Shown one piece after another: positions 54,227 through 64,000 of a stretch of DNA of 64,000 bases. The stretch covers positions 5,529,001 through 5,593,000 of the forward strand of contig NC_087117.1 of assembly GCF_963855985.1 (NCBI RefSeq), read 5' to 3'. Numbering within the stretch: the stretch's first letter is position 1; the number at the start of each line of letters is the position of its first letter. The notes beneath the pieces are model-generated. The model was given only the letters and a program-made list of their open reading frames with translations. It ran no database searches and was not told where the DNA came from. This DNA is from Ostrinia nubilalis (taxonomy: Eukaryota > Arthropoda > Insecta > Lepidoptera > Crambidae). A program made the translations under genes and the position numbers.

Positions 54227-55050
54227 TATAGATTGTAATTTATTGTCACTTCGGCCACACATAATTTTATGACATTTACATTATTGTTACTACTCGTATT
54301 TTGCAAAGAAATAGGTAGTTAGTTGTTTCTTAGTTTAATTTAGGTAATTAAAAATATTGCAAGTTTTAAAGCTAAAAATTTGTTCATACTTTTTGTGCAT
54401 ATCTTTATGTTACCTTATTTCTGTGAGTATTTTAAAAATGCAATGAAAAGATGCCATAAACTAACTATTGTTATAATTTTTACCATTTTACAGCATCTCA
54501 GTTAACTATACATATTTTCTTGCACATCTTTTTTCACCTTCATTCAGAAATCTTGACCTAGTTCCAATAATATACGTATATCTAGACATTATTCATTCAT
54601 TATCATCCGTAACGTTATATGCCGTATCAAATTCTTCTATTTTGCGCCAATTCCGTCTAGGATGTTTTCCGTCTCGCTCGCACTCGTGGTTGACCGACTG
54701 CGATCTCTCTCTAACACTTAGCCGACCCTTAGGAGTGTTGAGGGACAGAAATGGCGTGGAGTCGATGACTAGTTATTTTTATTACTATAGTTTTGCGTTA
54801 AGAAAATAGTGATTTTCTACGTTAAGCCTTTTCACCAATTAGGTAGTGTTGTAAGAAACTTGAGTCTTGAAGTCTTAAATACAATAGTAAACCTTGAGCT
54901 ATTTTTGAATCGCTCAAGGTTCGAGTTTTATGAATAAAACTTAGAGCTCAAGTCCTTACTTTTTTTGTCAAAATACTTGAGTCCTGTGAAAAAGAACTCA
55001 AAGACTGAGTTTTTTTTAAAAGAAGTAATGACTGAGTCCTCTAAACACCT
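54227..55050. other. Mostly unassigned sequence
   Basis: AT-rich to 54600. 54620-54760 is GC-richer (GTCTCGCTCGCACTCGTGG). 54850-55050 contains many short direct and inverted CTTGAGTC/GACTCAAG strings, like the end of an old TIR element. No gene. Confidence 0.3.
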
Positions 55051-55054
55051 AGCT

Positions 55055-55260
55055 GTAGTTTGAGCTTGAGCCTTCTTATGAGGCCCATAGTAAGCTACCA
55101 CGTTTCAGATCCATATACCATTACTGGCAACACACACTGGTCAAGGACTTTTGACTTTAGACACTGCGTTATTTCGGACGTGTGTAGATATATTGCGAAG
55201 CATCTTGAACGCTGCCCATTCGAGTTGGATTCGACGATTGACCTCTTTCTCGAAGTTGGA
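55055..55260 (-). mobile_element. Endonuclease/RT LINE fragment
   Basis: GAGCCTTCTTATGAGGCCCA and TAAGCTACCACGTTTCAGA match the reverse of the region around 63170-63210 and the fragment at 31790. Confidence 0.5.
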
Positions 55261-55623
55261 CCTACCTACCTCAATTGGATGATTTAATAAGAACTAATTA
55301 AATTAGTCTATACAAACAAAGATAATTTTGATTTTGATTTTAGTATGTCTGAAATAAATATTTTGATTTGATTTATTTGTCCTCTCCACTCATTCCTCTG
55401 TCCCGCTGAGTGCTACAGAGGTCCGCACTCCGCTCTAATCGCCGTCACTCCGCCTCGCTTCTAGTTCTGATCCTGAGAATAGAAATAATTCATTAAGCTC
55501 TATTAATTACAGATTTTCTTCTGCCACAGTCTTTATTTAATCGAAGATTAAAACACCGAGAAGAAATAAAAGAGAAAAGAACGAAATCGCTCTTGAGTGG
55601 CAGTTTGTTGAGTGCCCACTTAC

Positions 55624-55812
55624 TTCGAACTTAACCTTAATTTCGAACTCCTCCTATGTTCTTCTGATTAATTTCGTTGCGGGTCCAATGACAGTTTAAC
55701 TTTCCCCCGGGACAAACTTGACCTTCATTGGTTGGGTTTTTGTGGCGGCCAAGCTGTAGATCCTGGCTACACAGGAGTTGCAGTGGTGGGAACGAGAGGT
55801 GGGAATAGTCCC
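55624..55812 (-). repeat. Dispersed repeat R1
   Basis: Reverse copy: TTCGAACTTAACCTTAATTT to GGGAATAGTCCCG; nearly full length. Confidence 0.5.
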
Positions 55813-55872
55813 GAGTGCCCACTTTATTCTTTTTCTTCACACTGCCCAGTGTGCATGTGCATTTAACAATGT

Positions 55873-56062
55873 AATAGATCGTTTCATCCACGACGACGCG
55901 CCCCACTAATTTTTGGTCGAAGGAAGCGCGAGGTGCTGGCAGTTTGATCCGAGCAATCCGAGCGTCATTATTGTAGTGTGCGTGTATTTAGCGTGTACCG
56001 ATAACACTCAAACATTAGCGGAAGAATGGTGGGGCGCGTCTTAGTGGATTAGACGATTTATA
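55873..56062. mobile_element. MITE family M11
   Basis: ATAGATCGTTTCATCCACGA, GACGCGCCCCAC at the left; GGTGGGGCGCGTCTTAGTGG at the right. Confidence 0.65.
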
Positions 56063-56182
56063 GTTAATTTTTATTTTAGTTGTCAATTATACAGTACCTA
56101 CTTACAATATTCGGGAGTCATAATGTAAACAGCTTACATTGCTTGCCTATTTAAATCAAATATGTAACGGCTAAATATGTAA

Positions 56183-56390
56183 GTAGCGGCCGCCCGCGAC
56201 TTCGTACGCGTGGATCCCATTTTACCCCCTTAGGTGTGAAGTTTCGTAAAATCCTTTCTTAGCGGATGCCTACGTCATAACATCTACCTGCATGCCAAAT
56301 TTCAGCCTGATCCGTCCAGTGGTTTGGGCTGTGCGTTGATAGGTCACTATATCAGTCAGTCAGTCAGTCAGTCACCTTTAAGTTTATTCG
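56183..56390 (-). mobile_element. Helitron-like element, type C
   Basis: GTAGCGGCCGCCCGCGACTT to CAGTCAGTCAGTCACCTTTA; nearly full length. Confidence 0.55.
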
Positions 56391-56718
56391 AAGTAACTAC
56401 TAAAGATTATTCGAACGTTGAGTACCGATACCGCAGTGGATAATGAGCACATATTTTGATTACTTTGTGTGTGTGAATTTCTAATGCGACACTGAGTTTC
56501 GAACTCAGCGCATTAGTTGGCATCTCTCTATATCTCTATGGAGAGAGCCTTACCTGTAAAACTTCTTGAGATGCTCAGTAAATGAGCTACAGTCTGTAAC
56601 CGCTCCGTTTGCAAGTACTTAACTTATACCTTGCATAAACTAGTGAAGTAAGTATTTCAAGTTATAACAAGGTGAAATAGTGTTGGGCTGTGTCATTTTG
56701 AATATCCGTGAAAGGTAT

Positions 56719-57039
56719 ATCCCATCAAAAACAATACTTGTCAAAAAAACCAAGTCTCGCAACTCAGTTGTTCTACGGTAAAAAGTTGTGAGATCCATGT
56801 AATACCAAGTCCAGGCCAGGAAATCTTTAACGTTTTACATAAATATATTGACTTGGCCATCGCACTAAATAATTTAATTTACACGTGTTTTCATGCGATG
56901 GCCAAGTCAATATATTTATGTAAAACGTTAAAGATTTCCTGGCCTGGACTTGGTATTACATGGATCTCACAACTTTTTACCGTAGAACAACTGAGTTGCG
57001 AGACTTGGTTTTTTTGACAAGTATTGTTTTTGATGGGAT
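56719..57039. mobile_element. Long perfect palindrome (foldback element)
   Basis: Arms of about 146 bases, from ATCCCATCAAAAACAATACT to GACTTGGCCATCGCA and back, loop of about 30 bases. I saw no mismatch on reading. Such a perfect hairpin suggests recent origin. Confidence 0.8.
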
Positions 57040-57250
57040 CTCATTTCTTTTTGTATTTTGTAGACAGCAGTTATGTATCTAGAAAACTGGACCGAAATTG
57101 AAAAAATTTACTCGACTTGGCGGTTGCACTACCGTGCCCCCAAATCTCATTTCTTTTTGTATTTTGTAGACAGCAGTTATGTATCTAGAAAACTGGACCG
57201 AAATTGAAAAATTTTACTCGACTTGGCGGTTGCACTACCGTGCCCCCAAA
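57040..57250 (+). repeat. 105-bp tandem duplication
   Basis: CTCATTTCTTTTTGTATTTT to CTACCGTGCCCCCAAAT occurs twice head to tail with one visible difference. A shorter relative (GCTCGACTTGGTGGGGGCAC) is at about 57579. It shares the CGACTTGG string with the palindrome arms. Confidence 0.75.
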
Positions 57251-57654
57251 TATTTTAGTTTTTCCTTGATTCATACACCAAACACTACTTATATTCCAAA
57301 TTTGAAGCTTCTAGGTCTGCTAGAAGTGCCTTAGAATTTTGATGATCGGTGAGTCAGTCAGTGAGTCAGTGAGTGACAAAATTAAGTAACTTTGACCCGT
57401 TATAATTCTTAAACTACTGGTTCAAATTGAATGAAATTTTAAATATACCGTGTCTTTACAATGCCTGCATAGCTAATGAAAATTCAGCCTTCTAGATTTA
57501 TCCACAACGAAGTTACAGGCGGTCGAAAATGGCCTGAATTGCTTCGAGAAAAGGATGGTACGGCCGTGCCGCTTTTTTGCTCGACTTGGTGGGGGCACTG
57601 CCGTGCCCCCAGATTCTTTCAAAAATAATGTAATAATTCTTTGCGATAGAACGA

Positions 57655-57805
57655 GACGACCATGACAGACAATGGATAGTTAACACTTTTGCCGATGGTA
57701 CCTTACTGTAAAAAGGTTGCAGGAAGGCGCTGGATGGTCGATTCCCGGTCATTTTGGAAATCATTGGGCGCCTATGTTCAGCCGTGGACGTCCTGAATTG
57801 CATGA
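57655..57805 (+). mobile_element. Endonuclease/RT LINE 3' end
   Basis: GTTGCAGGAAGGCGCTGGAT, GAAATCATTGGGCGCCTATG, CAGCCGTGGACGTCCTG; internal bases deleted. Confidence 0.6.
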
Positions 57806-58004
57806 TTCCTGTACTGATCTTGACAAGAGAAAAATTGCAGGGGTTGTAGGTGTGGGAATGAGAGTTTAAGGTACATCACCATTATGTCACTGCAGGAATG
57901 CGATATTTTATACTTTACCAGCGACAGGTTTGGCCTACACTCTTATTCTGACCAGACCTGGTGAGTCCTGATGTCTTCTGCTGATTGACCTACATCCTCA
58001 TATC

Positions 58005-58115
58005 GTTTGTGTGGGAGCAGTTAGCTAGAGACCTTTGGCTTAATTGTTTATTTTTTAATTGTGTATAACACTGTATCTCATGTTGATAGCCCAATAAAAT
58101 AAATAAATAAATATG
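58005..58115 (+). mobile_element. LINE 3' end (family L3)
   Basis: CGTTTGTGTGGGAGCAGTTA, AGACCTTTGGCTTAATTG and GCCCAATAAAATAAATAAAT; copy of 48340-48455. Confidence 0.5.
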
Positions 58116-58596
58116 ATTTTCAGATTGGAAGCGGCCCGCATCCAGAGCCTTTTTTGTAAATAACAAACTAATAGTGGTGTTGGTTAACCCCTGGTGGTAC
58201 GCTAATATGCTTGTGTTTCGAGTAGGTTCACCACAATAGTCCAGCAATGTCAAGTCGGCCAGTCCGATACCGACACCATAGGAGACTAATTATCGCTTCC
58301 AAAACTCATTTGTCCGCCTATATTTTATCGGATATCTTTCGGATACGGCCAAAAGTAATCCCATCTCTACAAAAATAGAGTGTCATAGACAAGATTAGTC
58401 CAATAGGGTCTCGGGCACGCCCTGTTGCTAGGCAACCGCACCGTCCGATGCGTATATACGTATATACTCGATTATACAGGAGAGCTTTGTATGAAGAAAT
58501 GCAGACAACTCTACAAAGAATTTTTAAAAACACTTTTGGCTTAGCTGTCTGTCTGTGTATTACCTTTTTAACTTAAAATAATTCATTAAGTAATTA

Positions 58597-58822
58597 CTAG
58601 CTTTTCGCCCACGGCTTTGTGCGCGTGGAATTCTGTCTGTCACAGAAAAACTTTATCGCGCGCGTCCCTGTTTCAAAAACCGGGATAAAAACTATCCAAT
58701 GTCCTTTCCCAGGACTCAAACTATCTTTACGCCAAATATAATCAAAATCGCTTTAGTGGTTTAGGCGTGAAAGCGAGACAGACAGACAGAGTTACTTTCG
58801 CAATTATAATATTAGTATAGAT
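58597..58822 (-). mobile_element. Helitron-like element, type A
   Basis: CTAGCTTTTCGCCCACGGCT to CGCAATTATAATATTAGTAT; full length, reversed. Confidence 0.55.
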
Positions 58823-58939
58823 TTATTTAGAACTCACATGCACATACCACTGTACATAAAGTGGACTTAATGCCAGTCGGCATTCTCCTCCAGTCAACCT
58901 TAGGGCCAAACTAAGAATATCGTAGGCGGTACAAAATTA

Positions 58940-59130
58940 TAGAATTAAGATACTGGTCCGATTTGAAAAATTATTTTTGTGTTGGATAGCCCATTTATCG
59001 AGGAAGGCTTGCTGTATAACATCACCCTACAGCCAATAGGGGCGGAGCAGTAAAGAAAAATGTTGCAAAAACGGGAAATGTTATTTCAAACTACTTTCAC
59101 GCAACCTAAGTGGCGGTCAAAAGCTATTTG
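58940..59130 (+). mobile_element. Helitron-like element, type B fragment
   Basis: GATACTGGTCCGATTTGAAA, GGATAGCCCATTTATCGAGG, CAATAGGGGCGGAGCAGTAA; both ends degraded. Confidence 0.5.
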
Positions 59131-59159
59131 AATAAAAACTTACATTCTAGTGAAACTCA

Positions 59160-59330
59160 TGAAACTCATTTATTTTTGCAAGTAGGCTTTTAAAAAGCAC
59201 TTTTACACGTCCCAGTATTAACCCTACTGCACTGGGACAATAAATGGGCCAGTGGCCATTTAGTACCAAATAAATATTCTTCTTTCTTTCTTTCTTTCTT
59301 TCAGTGCTGAGAAGAAGCAGCGTAATAAAA
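59160..59330 (-). mobile_element. Jockey-like 3' UTR fragment with a tiny LINE insertion
   Basis: Reverse UTR text GGCTTTTAAAAAGCACTTTT, CTGGGACAATAAATGGGCCA, then CAGTGCTGAGAAGAAGCAGC. It is interrupted at 59255-59301. Confidence 0.65.
59255..59301 (+). mobile_element. 47-bp 5'-truncated LINE insertion with 5-bp target duplication
   Basis: GCCATTTAGTACCAAATAAA then TATTC and TTTC repeats, flanked by CAGTG on each side. The AATAAA plus (TTTC)n end matches the CR1-like tail at 50480-50518. Confidence 0.65.
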
Positions 59331-59774
59331 CAAGTATTTTGCGTCTAGTTACTTAGACTATAACTTAATTGTTCAATACTCTTTTGACAGAACTTAAAAG
59401 CTTCTATTGTGGAATAGAGAGCTTAAAAATAGAAATGCCTTCAAAGAAAGTCGAACCAGTAACCCAGGAACATTGAAGAGAAGCAAACAGAAGTCCCACA
59501 ATTTCACGCGGACGATGCCACAGAAAAATACTAGTTAATAATATTCCAGATTTTTTAAATAAAGTTCCATATGACAAGAGATGGCGGTGTATGTACCCTG
59601 CATTGCGGTGGAGTTTAATACTCAATAGTTTATTTATTTATTTTCCTCCGATCTTATAAAGGATCGATGATTGGTTCGTAAAAGTGTCAAGAGATGGCGT
59701 TGTGTGTATATTGACTCGCGGTATCACCTAATCTTCACCCTCAAGATATAAGTTAAAAATTGTACCTACACTAA

Positions 59775-60001
59775 AGCTGGGTTGCACCATCTTATTTTGA
59801 CTTTAACAAACGTCAAAAATCTGTCAAACTCCGTACAAAATACTGTTATCGTTATAGTCGAGGCGAAGAAAATCGGCAAGACCTGGAGCGAGATCAAACG
59901 CGAAGCTCAAGACCGACCGCGATGGAAGACTGTTGTGGACGCCCTCTGCCTTAAGTCAAGTAAGTTAGTTAATCGTTATAGTCACGGTTAAAGTTAGGTG
60001 A
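59775..60001 (+). mobile_element. M9 MITE carrying a LINE fragment
   Basis: GCTGGGTTGCACCATCTTAT and AAACGTCAAAAATCTGTCAA at the left, GTCACGGTTAAAGTTAGGTG at the right. Between 59860 and 59955 a foreign insert reads WSEIKREAQDRPRW and DALC, like the C-terminus of LINE reverse transcriptases. Confidence 0.5.
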
Positions 60002-60680
60002 TGTGTATTCATTCGAATTTGATTACAATACGACTATACTGATTATATCTTCAGATCAGTTGATTTTCATGCGATACAATAATTACCGAACCATCCGTTT
60101 ATATTTTTCTTATGTATTTATTCTATAATTCATTTACATTCCATTACTGAAGTCTCTTTTACTATTGTGGGCGCCGTTCAGCAAATAAATACAATAATGA
60201 ACGTTATTTCGAAAACAATAAGATGCAAATTCAATTGTCGAGAGCACGCTATAGAATGCACGAGGAATTCCAGATATGAGCGGGGGATTCTCGATCTTAT
60301 TTACCGAATAATAGGGTGTGGAATTGTGGTGAGGGAATTTTAATTTACTGAAGATGCAGGGTGAGTATGAGTTTGGTACGTCCTGGGAGAGTTTTTTTAA
60401 TACTATTAGAGGCCGGTAGATCTATTCTCATAAATAAAACACTGAATATGTACTCTACTTTCACATTATATTGCCTCATTTTAAATACAATTTACCTATC
60501 ACTTAGAATTTGCACAAAAATTCAGAAATTTGTATTCAGAGGAAAATTATGGAGAAATAATCATTGAATTATTAACCATCAAGTATTTGTAAGCATGCAT
60601 AGCGTACTAAAATGAAACAAAATATTGCAACATCAAAAAAACAATTAGATTAGATAGAACGTATTAGTATCTTGGCACAC
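60002..60680. other. AT-rich, no gene seen
   Basis: No repeat family or reading frame recognised. Confidence 0.3.
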
Positions 60681-60681
60681 T

Positions 60682-60824
60682 TAAGGCTGATTTACACGTA
60701 TTATGTAGGTAACTAAATTTTTTACTTAATTTTTTTGTCACTTGACACGTTTTGACAAGCAGTTTCATAGTAACAAGAGATTAAGTTAAAAAGTTACCTA
60801 CATAATACGTGTAAATCAGCCTTT
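60682..60824. mobile_element. Foldback MITE M8
   Basis: TTAAGGCTGATTTACACGTA at the left is mirrored by ACGTGTAAATCAGCCTTTA at the right; arms of about 50 bases. It ends where the M9 copy begins. Confidence 0.7.
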
Positions 60825-60827
60825 AGG

Positions 60828-61118
60828 CTGAGTTGCACCACCTAACTTTGACAGTAACTAGGTATAGTTCCAAAATACTGAACTGTCCTATGCATGACAT
60901 TGACAGTGGGGCGCCACCGTCAATACCGGATCGCTAGTTCCGATTTTTGCCATGTTGGAAACCATATAGTTGAACGATGGTAGCGCCCCCCTGTCATTGA
61001 GTTTGGCGGGACAGTTCAGCGTGGGTCATCTATATGACAATAATCGATGTTTTTTGTATGGAGTTTGACAGATTTTTGACGTTTGTCAAAGTTAAAGTAA
61101 GATGGTGCAACCCAGCCT
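60828..61118. mobile_element. M9 MITE split by an M3 MITE
   Basis: GGCTGAGTTGCACCACCTAA at the left, GATGGTGCAACCCAGCC at the right. The M3 copy is at 60877-61021. Confidence 0.65.
60877..61021. mobile_element. MITE family M3, intact copy
   Basis: ACTGAACTGTCCTATGCATG at the left, GGCGGGACAGTTCAGC at the right, ATACCGGATCGCTAGTTCCG inside. Confidence 0.7.
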
Positions 61119-61189
61119 TATTAAAGTGTGTGCACTCCTCCTCTATTACCCTTTTCCAGGAAACATTAAATTCTTTTATGGCTCCTGGA

Positions 61190-61270
61190 TACGTGTAGCG
61201 CTGGACGGTCGTTGTGGAAATTTTGAGGGAAGCCTTTGTCCAGCAGTGGACGTCATTTGGCTGGCATACA
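61190..61270 (+). mobile_element. Endonuclease/RT LINE 3' end
   Basis: TACGTGTAGCGCTGGACGGT and GGGAAGCCTTTGTCCAGCAG, GTGGACGTCATTTGGCTGG; last ~25 codons only. Confidence 0.55.
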
Positions 61271-61584
61271 ATGAAAAGCAAGATAAAAAAAATTGTTTCT
61301 TGTTTTTTCCTAATAATTCCATCAAACATGGTCACCCTACACTGTCGTGGAGGCGCGCGTGCGACGTCGGTATTTAATAAGCGCTACCACACATCTCAAT
61401 AGGGTGCCCTTGTTTTGACGATACTAGCTAAAGCAGCCGGGTTTGCTTGATAATACTTAATAATTTGAGAGGTCAACTGGAAAAAATCAAAATCTTAAAT
61501 ATTTTATTCAATTTTGACCAGTATTTTGGCATCCATGAACGCCAAAGATAATAAAAAGGTAGCCCTTGAGGTAGCACTTTACAT

Positions 61585-61700
61585 GTCTCCTAATCTTTTG
61601 GGCCCTACCAGCGCTTCGAGACAAAAATGTGGCAAATGCTGAGAAGAAACGCCGAAACAAACTCAGTCTCCATAGTCATAAGTGCCACTAGTGGTCTAAA
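61585..61700 (-). mobile_element. Jockey-like 3' UTR fragment
   Basis: TTGGGCCCTACCAGCGCTTC, TGAGAAGAAACGCCGAAACA, AACTCAGTC; the same as 6330-6415. Confidence 0.6.
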
Positions 61701-61739
61701 TTGAATAAAATATTTTTGATTTTGAGTCACTATCGGAAC

Positions 61740-61910
61740 TGTATCGAGACACTTGCGCGAAAGACACTAGCGCGAAAAGACATGAGCGCAAAAGACACTA
61801 GCGCGAAAGACATTTGCGCGCATGGACTCTTGCTCGAAAAGACATGAGCGCGAATGGACGTTTGCGCGAAAGACACTAGCGCGGAGGACGTTTGCGCGTA
61901 TGCATTTTGT
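61740..61910 (+). repeat. GCGCGAAAGACA minisatellite
   Basis: About ten imperfect units of 16-19 bases built on ACTAGCGCGAAAGACA, with TTTGCGCG and ATGAGCGC variants. Tandem, no spacer structure, not CRISPR. Confidence 0.7.
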
Positions 61911-62032
61911 TGCAAACAATGCTTGCTTAAGTGAAGCAGAGTGTTGAATAGAACTTTATGATTGGTTCATGTGTCACCCTATGCGTCCACGCGCACTGTG
62001 AGACCTCACAGTAATGTTTGTGTATACGGGCG
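61911..62032. mobile_element. MITE family M1, degraded
   Basis: The right end GTTTGTGTATACGGGCG is clear, with GAATAGAACTTTATGATTGG inside; the left end is worn. Confidence 0.55.
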
Positions 62033-62171
62033 TGAATCTTTTCCAGAAAACTGTTGCATCAATTTTTTACATTTTCAACTGAATAGCAGTGCGAGCGTTC
62101 GCTACAGAGTTTACTGAATTGGAAAACTATTTGCTATCTGGAATATTTACTTATTCTTGAATATTTGCTAT

Positions 62172-62250
62172 TTGGAATACATGGAAAGCATTGGGGGAGG
62201 CCTATGTTCAGCAATGGACGTCCTATGGATGAGATGATGATAATGATGAT
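62172..62250 (+). mobile_element. Endonuclease/RT LINE 3' end
   Basis: GGAAAGCATTGGGGGAGGCC, TTCAGCAATGGACGTCCTAT, then GATGATGATAATGATGATG tail. Confidence 0.65.
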
Positions 62251-62306
62251 GAATAGTTTCACTTGTAAAGTACAGAAATTTTATATTCATGGCATTTTGA
62301 CCTTTA

Positions 62307-62412
62307 CGCCCGTATTCACAAACATTACTATGAGGTCTCACAGTGTCACACACGAACCAATCACAGAGCTCTAAGTATTCAACGCTGTGCGTTCGATTTG
62401 GTACTTGTGAAT
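62307..62412. mobile_element. MITE family M1, degraded
   Basis: CGCCCGTATTCACAAACATT at the left; ACGAACCAATCACAGAGCTC and CTGTGCGTTCGATTTG inside; right end worn. Confidence 0.6.
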
Positions 62413-62544
62413 AAAATATTTACGGGTTCATTTTTTTATGCAGAACAAGGCAGGTATTTCCATCCGACGACTTGGACCGTGGGTCAAGCTGAAAATGGAC
62501 CAATTCATTCATATTTCATACTGAAAAATCATAGTCAAAGTCAG

Positions 62545-62800
62545 AGTTTTTTATTCAGTACTTAGACCCTTTCCAAGGCACTTAATTATACGTCCCAAAT
62601 ATAGTTTGCCCTACCACCACTTCGGGACAACATGGCTGGTGCTGAGAAGAGGCGGAACAATCCCATCAATCTGTAATTTTTAAGTGACCCCTATGAAAAC
62701 AAAGTTCATATTATTAATTGTTATCATAGGGATCACTTAAAAATTACAGATTGATGGTGAAATCGGGCATCAGTCACCTTTGTCAGCCTCTTTTTCAATG
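62545..62800 (-). mobile_element. Jockey-like 3' UTR fragment carrying an M2 MITE
   Basis: GACCCTTTCCAAGGCACTTA, CTACCACCACTTCGGGACAA and GCTGAGAAGAGGCGGAACAA, then the MITE (62657-62769), then CAGTCACCTTTGTCAGCCTC. Confidence 0.6.
62657..62769. mobile_element. MITE family M2
   Basis: ATCAATCTGTAATTTTTAAG at the left, CTTAAAAATTACAGATTGAT at the right, ending GGTGAAATCGGGC. The outer left end is lost. Confidence 0.65.
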
Positions 62801-63052
62801 AGATACAGCAAAATAATACTTATACATACATTAAGCATAATAAATTTTAGTGCGAGCTAAGCGGGTAAAATCCACGCACTCTTGTCATATAAATAATCAT
62901 TTACTTTAAGTTTATCCTTTTTTTCATAGGGAGTTTCTTAATAAAACTCCTCCTTATTACTAAGTTCTAAAAATATCTAGATTCTAGACACCATTCAGAT
63001 CGAAACCATTTCTTGGTGAAGACGTGAAGATGATCACAATAATGGATCTACT

Positions 63053-63585
63053 ATGAATAAAATTGTTATCCCCCTCTTAATGGGGGTGGCTGCTTCTATT
63101 GAGATGTCGAGGGCGGTGGGACAAAGATTAAATAACACTACACATGAAGAATTATGCCTAAATAATTCTGTCTCGGAAACGTGGCCCCTCACTATAGGCC
63201 TTATACAGAAGCTCAAAGTTGCACAGCGTGCTATGGAGAGGGCTATGCTCGGTGTCTCTTTACGAGATCGAATCAGAAATGAGGAGATCCGTAAACGAAC
63301 TAAAGTCGCTGACATAGCCCGACGGATCAGCAAGCTGAAGTGGCAGTGGGCAGGGCACATAGTACGCAGAACTAACGGCCGATGGGGCAGCAAGGTTCTG
63401 GAGTGGAGGCCACGTACCGGAAAACGCAGCGTGGGACGTCCACCCACAAGGTGGACCGACGACCTGATAAAGGTAGCAGGAAGGCGCTGGATGCAGGCCG
63501 CTACCAACCGTGCGATGTGGAAGTCATTGGGGGAGGCCTATGTTCAGGCAGTGGACGTCCTGTGGCTGAAATGATGATGATGATG
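63053..63585 (+). CDS. Endonuclease/RT LINE, C-terminal reading frame (truncated)
   Basis: Best copy of the LINE whose tails litter the window. A frame of 173 codons: [70 protein letters not shown] and [20 protein letters not shown]. This is the C-terminal part, after the RT domain, of insect endonuclease-reverse transcriptases (RTE-like in my reading). The Met at 63053 is just the first in frame; the RT domain itself lies off the copy. The end carries GATGATGATGATG, the (ATG)n tail. The role of this C-terminal region is not known to me. Confidence 0.75.
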
Positions 63586-64000
63586 AATTCTGTCTCTGGG
63601 CGACGGGGCATCTTTTTACACCGCCCACTCAATATTTTCTGTTTGGCTGAAAGGTCAACTGGTAGAGAATGCCATACGTCAATTTCTTTGGTGCAATAAA
63701 GTATTTTTTTATAGTTAAGTATTTTATATTTCTTAAAGTTGTGAATGCTTATACTAAAACGTTTATTTTATTTGTATAGAGAACAATAGTGTCTGGATTT
63801 CTCAAGAGGATTTAAGACCCTATTTAAATCAAAGATGTAACGGCTAAATAATGTAATAAATAAATAAATAAATGTGGGTCTCCTGCAATCACTGAGTCAT
63901 AGACCTTTTTATCTCTTATGATTTTTTGTATCTGTGAAAAACTGTAAATGAAACCTGTTTTGAGACAAATAAATACTTTCTATTCTATTCTATTCTAAAT
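63586..64000. other. Window edge, no gene seen
   Basis: AATAAATAAATAAATAAATG at about 63858 follows GATGTAACGGCTAAATAATG, a string also at 56160-56180, so a LINE tail is likely here. The last 20 bases are TTCTA repeats. Confidence 0.3.

Noticed and set aside
61740..61910. CRISPR-like array
   Set aside because: Repeats are contiguous and imperfect with no unique spacers, in a eukaryotic context.

Overview
The window looks like a piece of an insect genome, most likely a moth or butterfly (Lepidoptera). The base composition is AT-rich. Exons are small and split by GT-AG introns. The interspersed repeats are of kinds I associate with Lepidoptera: Helitron-like elements ending in CTAG, tails of endonuclease/reverse-transcriptase LINEs with (ATG)n ends, Jockey-like LINEs, and many MITEs. 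Assignment to an order is inference; no species is claimed.

One host gene dominates the window. A vesicular monoamine transporter gene (Vmat, SLC18 family) lies on the minus strand. Twelve coding exons run from the start codon at 44373 down to the stop codon at 2584. All intron phases agree, and the spliced product is 484 residues. The gene is stretched by transposons: intron 1 is about 22.6 kb and intron 3 about 11.4 kb. A TATA-containing, GC-rich stretch at 51.06-51.25 kb is a candidate promoter and 5' exon. A second copy of the exon that encodes transmembrane helix 1 lies at 43341-43410. It differs from the first copy only at synonymous positions over 21 codons. Between the two lies a tandem array of truncated exon copies that each keep a splice donor and a fragment of a reverse transcriptase.

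Layout. 1-2.4 kb: AT-rich flank and an open frame for a retroelement C-terminal domain. 2.5-9.3 kb: Vmat exons 12 to 4, separated by MITEs and LINE or SINE tails. 9.3-20.5 kb: intron 3, made of a ~36-bp minisatellite split by a Jockey LINE, a 2.1-kb TIR element, foldbacks, a 2-kb palindrome and a broken piggyBac-like transposase. 20.6-21.7 kb: exons 3 and 2. 21.7-43.3 kb: intron 1, with a 9.9-kb BEL/Pao LTR retrotransposon (25503-35386) that has near-identical 191-bp LTRs and a 5-bp target duplication, itself carrying a nested Jockey fragment and other insertions. Further along are nested hAT-like elements, a piggyBac-type MITE and Helitron-like copies. 43.2-44.4 kb: the exon array and start exon. 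44.4-64 kb: upstream flank with the candidate promoter and dense repeats, ending with a LINE C-terminal reading frame at 63.05-63.58 kb.

No tRNA gene, rRNA gene, CRISPR array or second host gene was recognised. Exon borders were placed by eye from splice consensus, reading frame and family similarity. Repeat borders are accurate to a few bases only where a target duplication or terminal inverted repeat is stated.
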